A DNA stretch of 64,000 nt. Origin: Brevundimonas naejangsanensis DSM 23858 (GTDB lineage: Bacteria > Pseudomonadota > Alphaproteobacteria > Caulobacterales > Caulobacteraceae). The position numbers and the translations under genes are program-made. Below the pieces are notes generated by a model that saw only the letters and a program-made list of their open reading frames with translations, was not told where the DNA came from and searched no databases. Below, piece after piece: positions 40,591-49,343 of this stretch. Within the stretch, counting starts at the first letter, position 1. Each line of letters starts with the position of its first letter. The stretch covers positions 186,001-250,000 of the forward strand of contig NZ_ATXN01000002.1 in the NCBI RefSeq assembly GCF_000421705.1, written 5' to 3'.

Positions 40591-41063
40591 GGACGTTTCG
40601 TCAGTTCGCTCCAATCTTGGCGATCGGTATGATGTCGGCCTGCTCTGAGGTCGGTTCGGTTCCTAAAAGTTCGCAGCCCGAGCCTGCCGGTCGTGATCTC
40701 TTCATGGGCTCTTTGCTTAAGATCAGCGGCACGCCCGTTCGGGCAGAGGGATCATCTTCTGAGCCCCGTGATGCGCAGCTAGCGGGTCGGATCAGTATTT
40801 GGGTGACGACGGGTGGCGTCGAAGTTCAGTCGGGTTGTGGTTTTTGGGCCGTTCAGACTGATGGCGTGATCAAGCAAATTGCCGACGCATCACCCTCGAG
40901 CCGAACGTGTTCAATTAAAGACATAGAATACTTGGCCCAGCTCCGTGCGATGGTTGCCGATGGCGGCAAGTTGACCGGGCTTGATGGCCCTATCCTCACG
41001 CTAACAAGCGCTTCCGGGCAAACAGCTACGTTTGAACGGGATCCATTTGCAATCGTTGATTGA
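40587..41063 (+). CDS. Small META-domain-like lipoprotein inside the suf operon
   Basis: This gene is not a known suf component. The 158-residue product starts at GTG 40587 (overlapping sufB) and has a lipoprotein signal peptide ending MMSAC with Cys19. The rest resembles a META/HslJ domain: SGCGFW around Cys84, SSRTC at Cys108, then [25 protein letters not shown]. In META domains two such cysteines and the L.L..G..L.F.R end are typical, but the match is by eye. GC content by hand count is roughly 57 percent, against about 68 percent in sufB. Its stop overlaps the sufC start. The function is unknown; a periplasm-facing envelope protein is expected. Confidence 0.8.
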
Positions 41064-41818
41064 TGAATATGCTCTCCATTGACAATCTCCACGTCTCCGT
41101 CGCCGAAAAGCCGATCCTCAAGGGTCTGACGCTCGATGTGCCTGCGGGCGAAGTTCATGCGATTATGGGGCCGAACGGGGCGGGCAAGTCGACGCTGGGC
41201 TACAGCCTGTCCGGGCGTCCCGGCTATGAGGTGACGGACGGTTCCGCCTCGTGGAACGGCCAGGACCTGTTGGACCTTGATCCGGCCGAGCGCGCGGCGG
41301 CGGGCCTGTTCCTGTCGTTCCAGTATCCGATCGAGATTCCCGGCGTTCCGGCAATGACCTTCATCCGCACGGCGCTGAACGCCCAGAAGCGCGCGCGCGG
41401 CGAGGATGAAGTTTCGGCCCCGGCCTTCCTGAAGCTGGTCAAGGCGGCGTCGCAGTCGCTGAAGATGGACTTCGACATGCTGAAGCGGCCGCTGAACGTC
41501 GGCTTCTCCGGCGGTGAGAAGAAGCGGATGGAGATCCTGCAGATGGCCCTGCTGGAGCCGTCGCTGCTGATCCTCGACGAAACGGACTCCGGCCTCGACA
41601 TCGACGCCCTGCGCATTGTCGCCGACGGCGTGAACGCCATGCGCAGCCCGGAACGGTCGATGCTGGTGATCACCCACTATCAGCGCCTGCTGGACTATAT
41701 CAAACCGGACCGCGTGCACGTTCTGGCGGGCGGCCGCATCGTCGCCTCGGGCGGGCCTGAGCTGGCGCATGAGCTGGAGGCGGAAGGCTACGACAAGTTC
41801 CTGCCGGAGGCGGCATGA
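41063..41818 (+). CDS. sufC: Fe-S cluster assembly ATPase SufC
   Basis: SufC is the ABC-type ATPase that drives conformational change in SufBC2D. The 251-residue protein has Walker A GPNGAGKSTLG, the SufC-type signature FSGGEKKRMEILQ, Walker B LLILDETDSGLDIDAL, and the SMLVITHYQRLL H-loop region. The Glu-Thr-Asp after Walker B is typical of SufC. ATG 41063 overlaps the stop of the lipoprotein gene (TGATG), and its end overlaps sufD in ATGA. Confidence 0.96.
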   Translation: MNMLSIDNLHVSVAEKPILKGLTLDVPAGEVHAIMGPNGAGKSTLGYSLSGRPGYEVTDGSASWNGQDLLDLDPAERAAAGLFLSFQYPIEIPGVPAMTFIRTALNAQKRARGEDEVSAPAFLKLVKAASQSLKMDFDMLKRPLNVGFSGGEKKRMEILQMALLEPSLLILDETDSGLDIDALRIVADGVNAMRSPERSMLVITHYQRLLDYIKPDRVHVLAGGRIVASGGPELAHELEAEGYDKFLPEAA

Positions 41819-42837
41819 AGGCGCTCGCCCGGCTGGACCTGACCGACGCCGCGACCTTTCCCTCGCGGCGGGTCGAGGAATGGAAATACAGTGATCTGAA
41901 GCGCTTTCTTCGTGAAGCGCCCGAACCGTCTGGCACGGCCGTCGTCGGCGCGCCGGGACCCTTCTATGATCTGGGCGGCGACGCCATCGTCTTCGCCAAC
42001 GGCCGCCCGGTCGGGGTGAAGGACTACATCGCCTCGGGCGATCAGACGCTGCGCCTGCGCTTCATCTCGGATGCGACGGGCACCGGTCATACGGCGGCGG
42101 CGCGCATCGTCGCCCGCCCCGGCGCGCGCCTGCTGCTTCTGGAGACGCATGAGGGCAAGGGCTCGACCTATGTCGCCCACAACAAGGTCGAGATCGACGT
42201 CGCCGCCGACGCCGAGGTGACCCGCATCGTCCTGACCGACGAACCGGATGACGCCATTTCGGTGGCCGAGGCTGAGGTCAAGCTGGAGGCCGGCGGCCGC
42301 TATCGCCAGACCGTCGTCGCCACGGGCGCCAAGCTGCAACGTCATGAGACCCGCCTGCGTCACGGCGCCGAGGGCGCCGATGCTCGTGTGGACGGCCTCT
42401 ATTTGCTCGGCGGCGCACGTCATTCCGACCTGACCACGGTGATCGACCACATCGCGCCGAACGGCACGACCAGCCAGCTGATCAAGGGCGTCGTCCGCGA
42501 CGAGGCGCGTGGCGTCTTCCAGGGCAAGATTCTGGTCCAGAAGGGCGCTGACGACACCGACGCCCGCATGGGGCACCACGGCCTGATCACATCCGAGCGC
42601 GGCGAGATCGACGTGAAGCCCGAGCTGATCATCTACGCCGACGAGGTTCAGTGCGCCCACGGCGCCACCGTCGGGACGCTGGATGAAAGCGCCCTGTTCT
42701 ATATGCAGCAGCGCGGCATTTCGGCTGACGAGGCCCGCGCCCTGCTGACCCAGGCCTTCCTGATCGAGGTCGTCGACCGCATCGAGCATGAAGGCGCCAG
42801 AGAGGTGGTGCGGGAATGGCTGACGGCTCGCCTGTGA
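41815..42837 (+). CDS. sufD: Fe-S cluster assembly protein SufD
   Basis: SufD pairs with SufB in the SufBC2D scaffold. The 340-residue protein is shorter than E. coli SufD (about 423) and lacks much of its N-terminal helical domain. It starts at FPSRRVEEWKYSDLKRFL, which normally lies well inside SufD. The beta-helix core (GGARHSDLTTVIDH, FQGKILVQKGADDTDARMGHHGL) and C-terminal domain with ADEVQCAHGATVG and RGISADEARALLTQAF are complete. The conserved Cys in VQCAHGA and the following His are seen. It overlaps sufC by four bases and sufS by 22. Confidence 0.94.
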   Translation: MKALARLDLTDAATFPSRRVEEWKYSDLKRFLREAPEPSGTAVVGAPGPFYDLGGDAIVFANGRPVGVKDYIASGDQTLRLRFISDATGTGHTAAARIVARPGARLLLLETHEGKGSTYVAHNKVEIDVAADAEVTRIVLTDEPDDAISVAEAEVKLEAGGRYRQTVVATGAKLQRHETRLRHGAEGADARVDGLYLLGGARHSDLTTVIDHIAPNGTTSQLIKGVVRDEARGVFQGKILVQKGADDTDARMGHHGLITSERGEIDVKPELIIYADEVQCAHGATVGTLDESALFYMQQRGISADEARALLTQAFLIEVVDRIEHEGAREVVREWLTARL

Positions 42838-44069
42838 TCAACGCATCTGTGACGGGGTTCGACCCCTATGCCGCCCGTGCGCAATTCCCCATCCTGTCGC
42901 GTCAGGTGAACGGCAAGCCGCTGGTCTATCTGGACAGCGCCGCCTCGGCTCAGAAGCCGCGCGCAGTGATCGACGCCCTGGTCGCGTCGATGGAGGGCAG
43001 CTACGCCAACGTTCACCGGGGTCTGCACACCCTGTCGAACGAAGCGACGGAAGCCTATGAGCACGCGCGCGAGATCGTCGCCCGTTTCCTGAACGCGCCT
43101 TCGGCCGAGACCATCGTCTGGACCAAGGGCGGCACCGAGGCGATCAACCTGGTCGCCAATGGCGTCGGCCTGTCGATCCAGCCGGGCGACGAGATCATCA
43201 TCACCGAGATGGAGCACCACTCCAATATCGTGCCCTGGCACATCCTGCGCGAGCGGCGCGGGGCGGTGCTGAAATGGGCGCCGATCAAGGACGACGGCTC
43301 GCTGGACATGGAAGCCTTCGCCGCCCTGCTGGGGCCGAAGACCAGGCTGGTCGCCGTCACCCACATGTCTAACGTGCTGGGCACCATCAACCCGGTCGCC
43401 GAGATCACCCGTCTGGCCCATGCGGCCGGGGCGCGGGTGCTGATCGACGGCTGCCAGGGCGCGGTTCACGCGGCGTCGGACGTTCAGGCCATCGGCTGCG
43501 ACTACTACGTCCTGACCGGCCACAAGCTGTTCGGTCCCACCGGCATCGGCGTCCTGTACGGCACGGCCGAGGCGCTGGATGCCCTGCCGCCGTATCAGGG
43601 CGGCGGCGAGATGATCGAAACGGTCGAGAAGGACCGGGTGACCTACGCCAAACCGCCGCATCGGTTCGAAGCCGGGACGCCGCCGATCCTGGAAGCCATT
43701 GGCCTGGGGGCGGCGATCGATTGGCTGTCGCAGTATGACCCGGCCGCTGTTCAGGCGCACGAGGAAGCCCTGTATCGCCACGCGGTCGAGCGTCTGGCCG
43801 ATCATGACTGGTTGCGGATTCTGGGGCAGGCGGAAGGGAAGGGCGCTTTGCTGACCTTCGCCGTTGAGGGCGCCCATGCTCATGACGTGGCTCAGATCAT
43901 GGACCGCTACGGCGTCGCCGTCCGGGCCGGACTGCACTGCGCCGAGCCGCTGGCGAAAAGACTGGGCGTGAGCGCAAGCACGCGCGCCTCCTTCGCCCTA
44001 TATAACACCATGGAGGATACAGACGCCTTCGTGGACGCGCTGATCAAGGCGCGCAATTTCTTCGTGTGA
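42816..44069 (+). CDS. sufS: Cysteine desulfurase SufS
   Basis: SufS (group II) desulfurase makes persulfide sulfur for the Suf scaffold. The 417-residue protein carries the PLP Lys237 in TGHKLFGPTG, the HxxEHHSN segment (EMEHHSNIVPW), and the active Cys375 in RAGLHCAEPL on a short loop. It starts inside the sufD end (ATG 42816), with an alternative GTG at 42834. No SufE or SufU partner gene is in the window; its partner must be encoded elsewhere. Confidence 0.95.
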   Translation: MADGSPVINASVTGFDPYAARAQFPILSRQVNGKPLVYLDSAASAQKPRAVIDALVASMEGSYANVHRGLHTLSNEATEAYEHAREIVARFLNAPSAETIVWTKGGTEAINLVANGVGLSIQPGDEIIITEMEHHSNIVPWHILRERRGAVLKWAPIKDDGSLDMEAFAALLGPKTRLVAVTHMSNVLGTINPVAEITRLAHAAGARVLIDGCQGAVHAASDVQAIGCDYYVLTGHKLFGPTGIGVLYGTAEALDALPPYQGGGEMIETVEKDRVTYAKPPHRFEAGTPPILEAIGLGAAIDWLSQYDPAAVQAHEEALYRHAVERLADHDWLRILGQAEGKGALLTFAVEGAHAHDVAQIMDRYGVAVRAGLHCAEPLAKRLGVSASTRASFALYNTMEDTDAFVDALIKARNFFV

Positions 44070-44476
44070 CGAGTATGGACGACGCCAAGACCGACAACGC
44101 GATCAGCGACAGCGACGCCTTCGCCGCCAGCTGGGACGAGCCGCAGAAAAGCGCCCTGTCTCAGGCCGAGCTGGACCGGCTGACGGACGACCTGATCGAG
44201 GCGCTGAAGAGCGTCTATGACCCGGAAATCCCGGTCGACATCTATGAACTGGGCCTGATCTACAAGGTCGACGTCTCCGACGACCGCGACGTGCTGGTCG
44301 AGATGACGCTGACGGCGCCGGGCTGCCCGGTCGCCGGCGAAATGCCCGGCTGGGTCGAGGATGCGGTGAAGAAGGTCGATGGCGTGCGCAGCGCCAAGGC
44401 CAATCTGGTGTTCGATCCGCCGTGGGACGCCTCCAAGATGAGCGACGAGGCCAAGCTGGCCCTGAACATGTTCTGA
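44066..44476 (+). CDS. sufT: SufT-like Fe-S assembly protein (DUF59/MIP18)
   Basis: This 136-residue protein has a DUF59 domain in its C-terminal 100 residues: VYDPEIPVDIYELGLIY, TLTAPGCPVAGEMP with Cys87, and NLVFDPPWD at the end. SufT-type proteins are required for Fe-S cluster maturation in some bacteria. The N-terminal 35 residues are variable and acidic. The GTG at 44066 overlaps sufS in GTGA; ATG 44075 is the alternative start. It is followed 10 bases later by sufA. Confidence 0.9.
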   Translation: MTSMDDAKTDNAISDSDAFAASWDEPQKSALSQAELDRLTDDLIEALKSVYDPEIPVDIYELGLIYKVDVSDDRDVLVEMTLTAPGCPVAGEMPGWVEDAVKKVDGVRSAKANLVFDPPWDASKMSDEAKLALNMF

Positions 44477-44486
44477 GGAGTCCCTG

Positions 44487-44885
44487 ATGACCGAGCTTCA
44501 GACCACGACCCGGCCCCGACGCCCCCGGCCCAAGGCGGTTACCCTGACGGACGCCGCCGCCGCGCGCGTGCGCGAGATCATGGACAACGCTGAGAAAGAC
44601 TATGTCGGCCTTCGCGTCGGCGTGAAGAACAGCGGCTGCGCGGGGCAGGAATACACCTTCGCCTATGCCGAAGAGATCCAGCCGCTGGACGAGGTGATCG
44701 AGGATAAGGGCGTCACCATCCTGATCGAGCCCAAGGCCGTTCTGTTCCTGATCGGCACCGAGATCGATTATGAGGTGACGAAGCTGGCCTCGAAATTCAT
44801 CTTCCGCAATCCGAACGAGACGGATGCCTGCGGCTGCGGCGAGAGCGTCACCATCATCCCCGCCGCAACTCTGGACGCCGACTGA
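44487..44885 (+). CDS. sufA: A-type Fe-S carrier SufA/IscA
   Basis: SufA carries assembled Fe-S clusters to target proteins. The 132-residue HesB-type protein has the three conserved cysteines: Cys51 in KNSGCAGQEY, and Cys115 and Cys117 in the C-terminal ACGCGES. The N-terminal 15 residues (TTTRPRRPRP) are an Arg/Pro-rich extension. It ends one base before metN, which keeps the methionine transporter in the same run. Confidence 0.94.
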   Translation: MTELQTTTRPRRPRPKAVTLTDAAAARVREIMDNAEKDYVGLRVGVKNSGCAGQEYTFAYAEEIQPLDEVIEDKGVTILIEPKAVLFLIGTEIDYEVTKLASKFIFRNPNETDACGCGESVTIIPAATLDAD

Positions 44886-44886
44886 T

Positions 44887-45876
44887 ATGATCCGACTGGA
44901 GGGGGTGACCCGGCGCTATCGCAGCGTGGCGGGCGACCGCACGGCGCTGGACGCCGTCGACCTGCACGTCGCGCGCGGCGAGGTGTTCGGCGTCGTGGGG
45001 CGTTCGGGGGCTGGCAAGTCCACCCTTATCCGCGCCATCAACCGACTGGAGACGCCGGACGCCGGCAAGGTCTTCGTTGACGGGCAGGAGATCACCGCCC
45101 TGAACCCGACCGAACTGCGCGCAGCGCGGCGCGGCATCGGCATGATCTTCCAGCACTTCAACCTGCTGAACGCCAAGACGATCGAGGACAACGTCGCCTT
45201 CCCCTTGCGGCTGGAAGGGCGGCCCGAAACCGAGGTGAAGGCGCGCACGGCGCAGCTGCTGGCCCAACTGGGTCTGGCCGATCATGCGAAGAAGCATCCG
45301 GCCCAGCTTTCAGGCGGCCAGAAGCAGCGCGTCGGCATCGCCCGCGCCCTGGCCTGCGGCCCCAGCGTCCTGCTGTGCGACGAGGCGACCAGCGCGCTGG
45401 ACCCAGAAACGACCGAGGACATCCTGACCCTGCTGGACGGGCTGAACCGCGACCTTGGCCTTACCATCGTCCTGATCACACACCAGATGGAGGTGGTGCG
45501 CCGCGTCTGCGACCGGGTGGCGGTGCTGAAGGACGGCAGGATCGTGGAGCAGGGCGCGACGGCCGACGTCTTCCTGCATCCCCAGCACGCCGTGACCCGC
45601 GCCATGCTGGCCGAGGGCGAGGAGGCGGTCGACGCCTCGGTCGCGCCCGCAGGGGCGCGCATGGCCCGCCTGACCTTCCGCGGCCCCTCGACCTATGAGC
45701 CGGAATTGAGCTGCGTCGCGCGCACGGCGGGCGTGGACTATTCGATCCTGTCGGGCCGCATCAGCCGCATCCGGGGCGAGCCCTATGGCCAGATGACGGT
45801 GGCCTTTACCGGCGGCGACGCCGAGGCGGCCCTGGCGCAACTGGCCGCGCGCGGCGTCGTGGTGGAGGCGGTCTGA
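44887..45876 (+). CDS. metN: Methionine ABC importer ATP-binding protein MetN
   Basis: MetN powers methionine uptake. The 329-residue protein has Walker A GRSGAGKST, the signature LSGGQKQRVGIARAL, Walker B LLCDEATSALDPETT, and a C-terminal NIL regulatory domain (about residues 255-329). That domain binds methionine and inhibits transport in the E. coli protein. ATG 44887 is two bases after the sufA stop and gives the canonical N-terminus (IRLEGVTRRYRS). It overlaps metI in TGATG. Confidence 0.94.
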   Translation: MIRLEGVTRRYRSVAGDRTALDAVDLHVARGEVFGVVGRSGAGKSTLIRAINRLETPDAGKVFVDGQEITALNPTELRAARRGIGMIFQHFNLLNAKTIEDNVAFPLRLEGRPETEVKARTAQLLAQLGLADHAKKHPAQLSGGQKQRVGIARALACGPSVLLCDEATSALDPETTEDILTLLDGLNRDLGLTIVLITHQMEVVRRVCDRVAVLKDGRIVEQGATADVFLHPQHAVTRAMLAEGEEAVDASVAPAGARMARLTFRGPSTYEPELSCVARTAGVDYSILSGRISRIRGEPYGQMTVAFTGGDAEAALAQLAARGVVVEAV

Positions 45877-46532
45877 TGTTCGCCAATGTGGACTGGGCCG
45901 ATATCGGCAAGGCGACGATCGACACCCTGCTGATGCTGGGCGGATCAATGGTCCTGACCGTGATCCTGGGCGTCCCGCTGGGCGTGCTGCTCTATCTGTC
46001 GGGCAAGGGGCGGCTGGCGGCCAATCCGGTGCTGAACGCCGTCCTGTCTTTCGTCGTCAATGTGCTGCGTTCGGTGCCCTTCATCATCCTGCTGATCGTC
46101 ATGCTGCCGGTGACGGTGCTGCTGGTCGGCACCTCGCTGGGCGTGGCGGGGGCCATTCCGCCGCTGGTGGTCGGGGCCGCGCCCTTCTATGCGCGTCTGG
46201 TCGAGACGGCGCTGCGCGAGGTGGACAAAGGCGTGGTCGAGGCGACCCAGGCCATGGGCGGTTCGACCTTCCAGATCGTGACGCGCGCCCTGTTGCCTGA
46301 GGCGATGCCGGGCATCATCGCCGGCGCGACCGTCACTGCCATCGCCCTGGTCAGCTATACGGCCATGGCCGGCGTGGTAGGGGCGGGCGGTCTGGGCGAC
46401 CTGGCCATCCGCTTCGGCTACCAGCGCTTCCAGACCGACGTCATGGCCGTGACCGTAGTTCTGCTGCTGATCCTCGTACAAATTCTGCAGATGATCGGCG
46501 ACCGTCTGGTCGCTAAGGTCTCGCACCGCTGA
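45876..46532 (+). CDS. metI: Methionine ABC importer permease MetI
   Basis: This 218-residue permease has about five membrane helices and the EAA-type coupling segment EVDKGVVEATQAMGGSTFQI, which contacts the ATPase. The family N-terminus DTLLMLGGSMVLTVILGVPLG and RSVPFIILLIVMLP are present. It overlaps metN by one base and is followed 19 bases later by metQ. Confidence 0.95.
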   Translation: MFANVDWADIGKATIDTLLMLGGSMVLTVILGVPLGVLLYLSGKGRLAANPVLNAVLSFVVNVLRSVPFIILLIVMLPVTVLLVGTSLGVAGAIPPLVVGAAPFYARLVETALREVDKGVVEATQAMGGSTFQIVTRALLPEAMPGIIAGATVTAIALVSYTAMAGVVGAGGLGDLAIRFGYQRFQTDVMAVTVVLLLILVQILQMIGDRLVAKVSHR

Positions 46533-46551
46533 TTTTACGAAAGCCTGCCCC

Positions 46552-47361
46552 ATGACCCGCCGTTCGCTGCTGCTGTCCGCCGCTGCTGTCCTGACGCTCG
46601 CCGCCTGCGGTCAGGGCGCGGGCAAGAAGGCGGGGGCCGAGGGCGTCCCCCTGCTGGTCGGCGCCACCGCCGTGCCGCACGCTGAAATCCTGGAGCAGGT
46701 GAAGCCGATCCTCGCCGCCGAGGGCGTGCCGATCGAGATCAAGGTCTTCAACGACTACGTTCAGCCCAACGTGCAACTGGCTGAAAAACGGCTGGATGTG
46801 AACTATTTCCAGACCAAGCCTTATCTGGACGAGTTCAACACCGCGCGCGGCACCACCCTGATCACCGTGGCGGGCGTTCACGTCGAGCCGCTGGGCCTCT
46901 ATTCGCGCAAGCACAAGGCGTTGACCGATCTGCCCAACGGCGCCCAGGTGGTGCTTCCCAACGATGCGTCGAACACCGGTCGCGCCCTGCTGCTGTTGCA
47001 GGCGGCGGGCCTGATCACGCTCAAGCATCCGCAGAACCCGCTGCAGACAGTGCGCGACATCGCGACCAATCCGAAGGGGTTGAAGTTCCAGGAGGTCGAG
47101 GCCGCGACCATTCCACGCATCCTGCCTCAAGTGGACGGCGCGGTGATCAACACCAACTACGCCCTCGACGCCGGTCTGAAGCCCAAGACCGACGCGCTGC
47201 AACTGGAAGGCGCCGACAGTCCCTATGTGAACTATCTGGTCGCCCGCACGGACAATCAGGACGACCCGCGCATCCAGGCCCTGGCCAACGCCCTGCGCGG
47301 TCAGGCGATCAAGGACTTCATCGCCACGAAATATGAAGGCGCAGTGATCCCGGCGGCCTAG
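46552..47361 (+). CDS. metQ: Methionine-binding lipoprotein MetQ
   Basis: MetQ is the membrane-tethered methionine receptor for MetNI. The 269-residue protein has a lipoprotein signal with lipobox LAAC at about Cys19, then VGATAVPHAEILE. The NLPA family segments NDYVQPNVQLAEKRLDVNYFQ and NTNYALDAG are clear. It ends the suf-met run. Its TAG stop is interlocked with the TAG stop of the convergent plsC gene in CTAG, and no terminator is visible. Confidence 0.95.
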   Translation: MTRRSLLLSAAAVLTLAACGQGAGKKAGAEGVPLLVGATAVPHAEILEQVKPILAAEGVPIEIKVFNDYVQPNVQLAEKRLDVNYFQTKPYLDEFNTARGTTLITVAGVHVEPLGLYSRKHKALTDLPNGAQVVLPNDASNTGRALLLLQAAGLITLKHPQNPLQTVRDIATNPKGLKFQEVEAATIPRILPQVDGAVINTNYALDAGLKPKTDALQLEGADSPYVNYLVARTDNQDDPRIQALANALRGQAIKDFIATKYEGAVIPAA

Positions 47362-48155
47362 GCTGCAGCGCTGACCGCCTTGGCCGCTACGGCGGCCTTG
47401 GCGGATTCTTCCTTGGATTCGATCAGCACGGCGGCGGTGACCGGCTGACCCGTCGCCTCGGCGATAAGTTCGGCCGTCTTGCCTTCCACGGCGGCTTCCA
47501 GCCGTTCCAGAAACTCGGCCTTCGGCAAGCCGGTCGGGATGGGTCCGAGGAATTCAAGCGTCGCCGTGCCGGGGTTCTTGCGGAACTCCTCCAGCGGCCA
47601 GAACAAGCCCAGATTGGTCGCCAGCGGCACGACCGGCATGTCGAAATCGCGGTACATGTGCCAGACGCCCGAGCGGTAACGGAACTTCTCGCCGACCTTC
47701 GCCAGATGGCCTTCCGGATAGATCAGTATCTTGCGGCCTTCGCGATTGGCGTCGGCGGCCCGCTCCTTCAGGGCGGCGCGGGCGGCGTGGCCGCCGCAGT
47801 TGTTCACGACGATGGCGCCCAGCTTCTTGAGCACCGTTCCCAGCAGAGGGAACTTCTCCAGATGGTCGCCGGTGACGAAGGCCACGTCGTCGAACTGGTC
47901 ATAGGTGGCGAAGCCGTCGCCCCAGCTCTGGTGTTTTGAAGCGATGATGAAGGCGCCCTGCGGCAGGCGTTCTTTGCCACGCGTCTCGATGCGAATGCCC
48001 GCAAACAGGCTCATGGCCTGCACCATGCGCCGGACATAACGGCGGATGATCCAACTGGTGGCCTTTCGGCCCGGAGCCAGAGCCGCAAAGGCGGCGGCCA
48101 GGCCATAGGTGATGGAAAGCGCCCAATAGGCGATGTTGAACAGCAGGCTTCGCAT
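47358..48155 (-). CDS. plsC: 1-acyl-sn-glycerol-3-phosphate acyltransferase (PlsC family)
   Basis: This 265-residue protein has an N-terminal membrane helix and the acyltransferase motifs: HQSWGD (the HX4D motif), then IYPEGHLAKVGEK (motif III) and PVVPLATNLG (motif IV). It probably acylates lysophosphatidate in phospholipid synthesis. The C-terminal 40 residues are Ala/Lys-rich and low complexity. It lies downstream of the diguanylate cyclase gene (49 bases), so the two could share a transcript. Confidence 0.91.
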   Translation of the reverse strand: MRSLLFNIAYWALSITYGLAAAFAALAPGRKATSWIIRRYVRRMVQAMSLFAGIRIETRGKERLPQGAFIIASKHQSWGDGFATYDQFDDVAFVTGDHLEKFPLLGTVLKKLGAIVVNNCGGHAARAALKERAADANREGRKILIYPEGHLAKVGEKFRYRSGVWHMYRDFDMPVVPLATNLGLFWPLEEFRKNPGTATLEFLGPIPTGLPKAEFLERLEAAVEGKTAELIAEATGQPVTAAVLIESKEESAKAAVAAKAVSAAA

Positions 48156-48204
48156 CAGGCGACTATGCCAGCCTGCCGTTCAGAGGCGAGCTTAAAGTGA
48201 AGCC

Positions 48205-49263
48205 TCAGGCGGCGTCGGATACGGCCTCGACGGCGGCGGTCACCTTGTTGCGCCCGCTGCGCTTGGAGGCATAGAGCGCCTCGTCCGCCCGCGTCAGCAG
48301 TTGGCTAGCGGTTTCGCCAGGGCGGCGCAGACCAAAGCCGACGGAGATGGTCACGGCGCCCAGATCGTCGTTGGTCGAGCGACGGCGCAGGGCGCGGGAG
48401 GCGATTTCCTCACGAATGGCGTTCAGCGCGGCCTCGATGGCGCCTGCCGTTTCGCCGGGGAAGATCAGGGCGAACTCCTCGCCCCCATAGCGGGCGGCGA
48501 TGCGCGGCGCTCGCGACACCCGGCCCAGGACGCTGGCGACATAGCGCAGCACCTGATCGCCCGTCTGGTGCCCCCAGGTATCGTTGAAGCGCTTGAAATG
48601 GTCGATGTCGATGATCGCGAGCCCGATCGAGCCGCCCACGCTTTCAGCTTCATCGCACATCCGCAGCAGGTGTTCGTCGAACGCCTTGCGGTTGGCCAGA
48701 TTGGTCAAGGCGTCCGTCATCGCGTCGCGTCGCACCTGCTCCATGTGATCGCGCAGCTTGGTCACTTCGCGGTTTGAGGATTCCAGGCGTCGTTCCAGCG
48801 CGGCCGTATGGCGTCGGATGCGGCGGGTCGCATCCGCTAGTGAGGACACGATGTCTCCAAGGCTGTTGGCGTCGCCTGCGCTGGCCATCCGATCGACGGC
48901 GTCAGCCAAGGTGTGCCCGTAGCTGGCCTGACTTTCGCGCGCCTTGTCGATGGCGCCTGCCACGGCTGCCAGTTCCCTGTTCAGCATGGCCCCGGCGTCG
49001 CGGATTTCTTCGGACAGACGGCCACGCGGCAGGAATTCGGCGGCCAGCATTTCCGCCGTCGAATCGGTGAAGGGCGCCCCTGTCGCCAGAAGGCGCGAAA
49101 TTTCCTGCCCCAGCGTTCCGTCCGGGTCGCCCAGGTAGTGCAGCCACAGTTCGAAGTTCAACGGCGTCGGCCACACGGCGGCGGCTTGCATGGCGTCCAC
49201 GGCGCGGTGCGCCAGAGCATAGGCTTCCGGACTGCGAACCGTGGTTTCCACCTGGGTGGTCAT
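48205..49263 (-). CDS. Diguanylate cyclase (GGDEF domain), no inhibitory site
   Basis: This 352-residue protein has a C-terminal GGDEF domain (about residues 175-340) that makes cyclic di-GMP. The active site reads GGEEF at 260-264, and IDIDHFKRFND holds the metal-binding Asp. The I-site RxxD expected just before it is RAPR (251-254), so product feedback inhibition is probably lost. The N-terminal 150 residues have no recognisable sensor domain; a helical/coiled-coil linker (about 130-175) precedes the catalytic domain. It is cytoplasmic, without membrane segments. The signal it senses is unknown. Confidence 0.93.
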   Translation of the reverse strand: MTTQVETTVRSPEAYALAHRAVDAMQAAAVWPTPLNFELWLHYLGDPDGTLGQEISRLLATGAPFTDSTAEMLAAEFLPRGRLSEEIRDAGAMLNRELAAVAGAIDKARESQASYGHTLADAVDRMASAGDANSLGDIVSSLADATRRIRRHTAALERRLESSNREVTKLRDHMEQVRRDAMTDALTNLANRKAFDEHLLRMCDEAESVGGSIGLAIIDIDHFKRFNDTWGHQTGDQVLRYVASVLGRVSRAPRIAARYGGEEFALIFPGETAGAIEAALNAIREEIASRALRRRSTNDDLGAVTISVGFGLRRPGETASQLLTRADEALYASKRSGRNKVTAAVEAVSDAA

Positions 49264-49343
49264 GCCTGAACTGCCCCTGCGCTGCGTGATCCGGAAAGCT
49301 ATACCGGTCTTCTGTAACGCAGGGTTAAGTTCGCAGACCGGCC

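Noticed and set aside
44883..44889. A SAM riboswitch ahead of metN
   Set aside because: There are only one or two bases between sufA and metN, so no leader exists.
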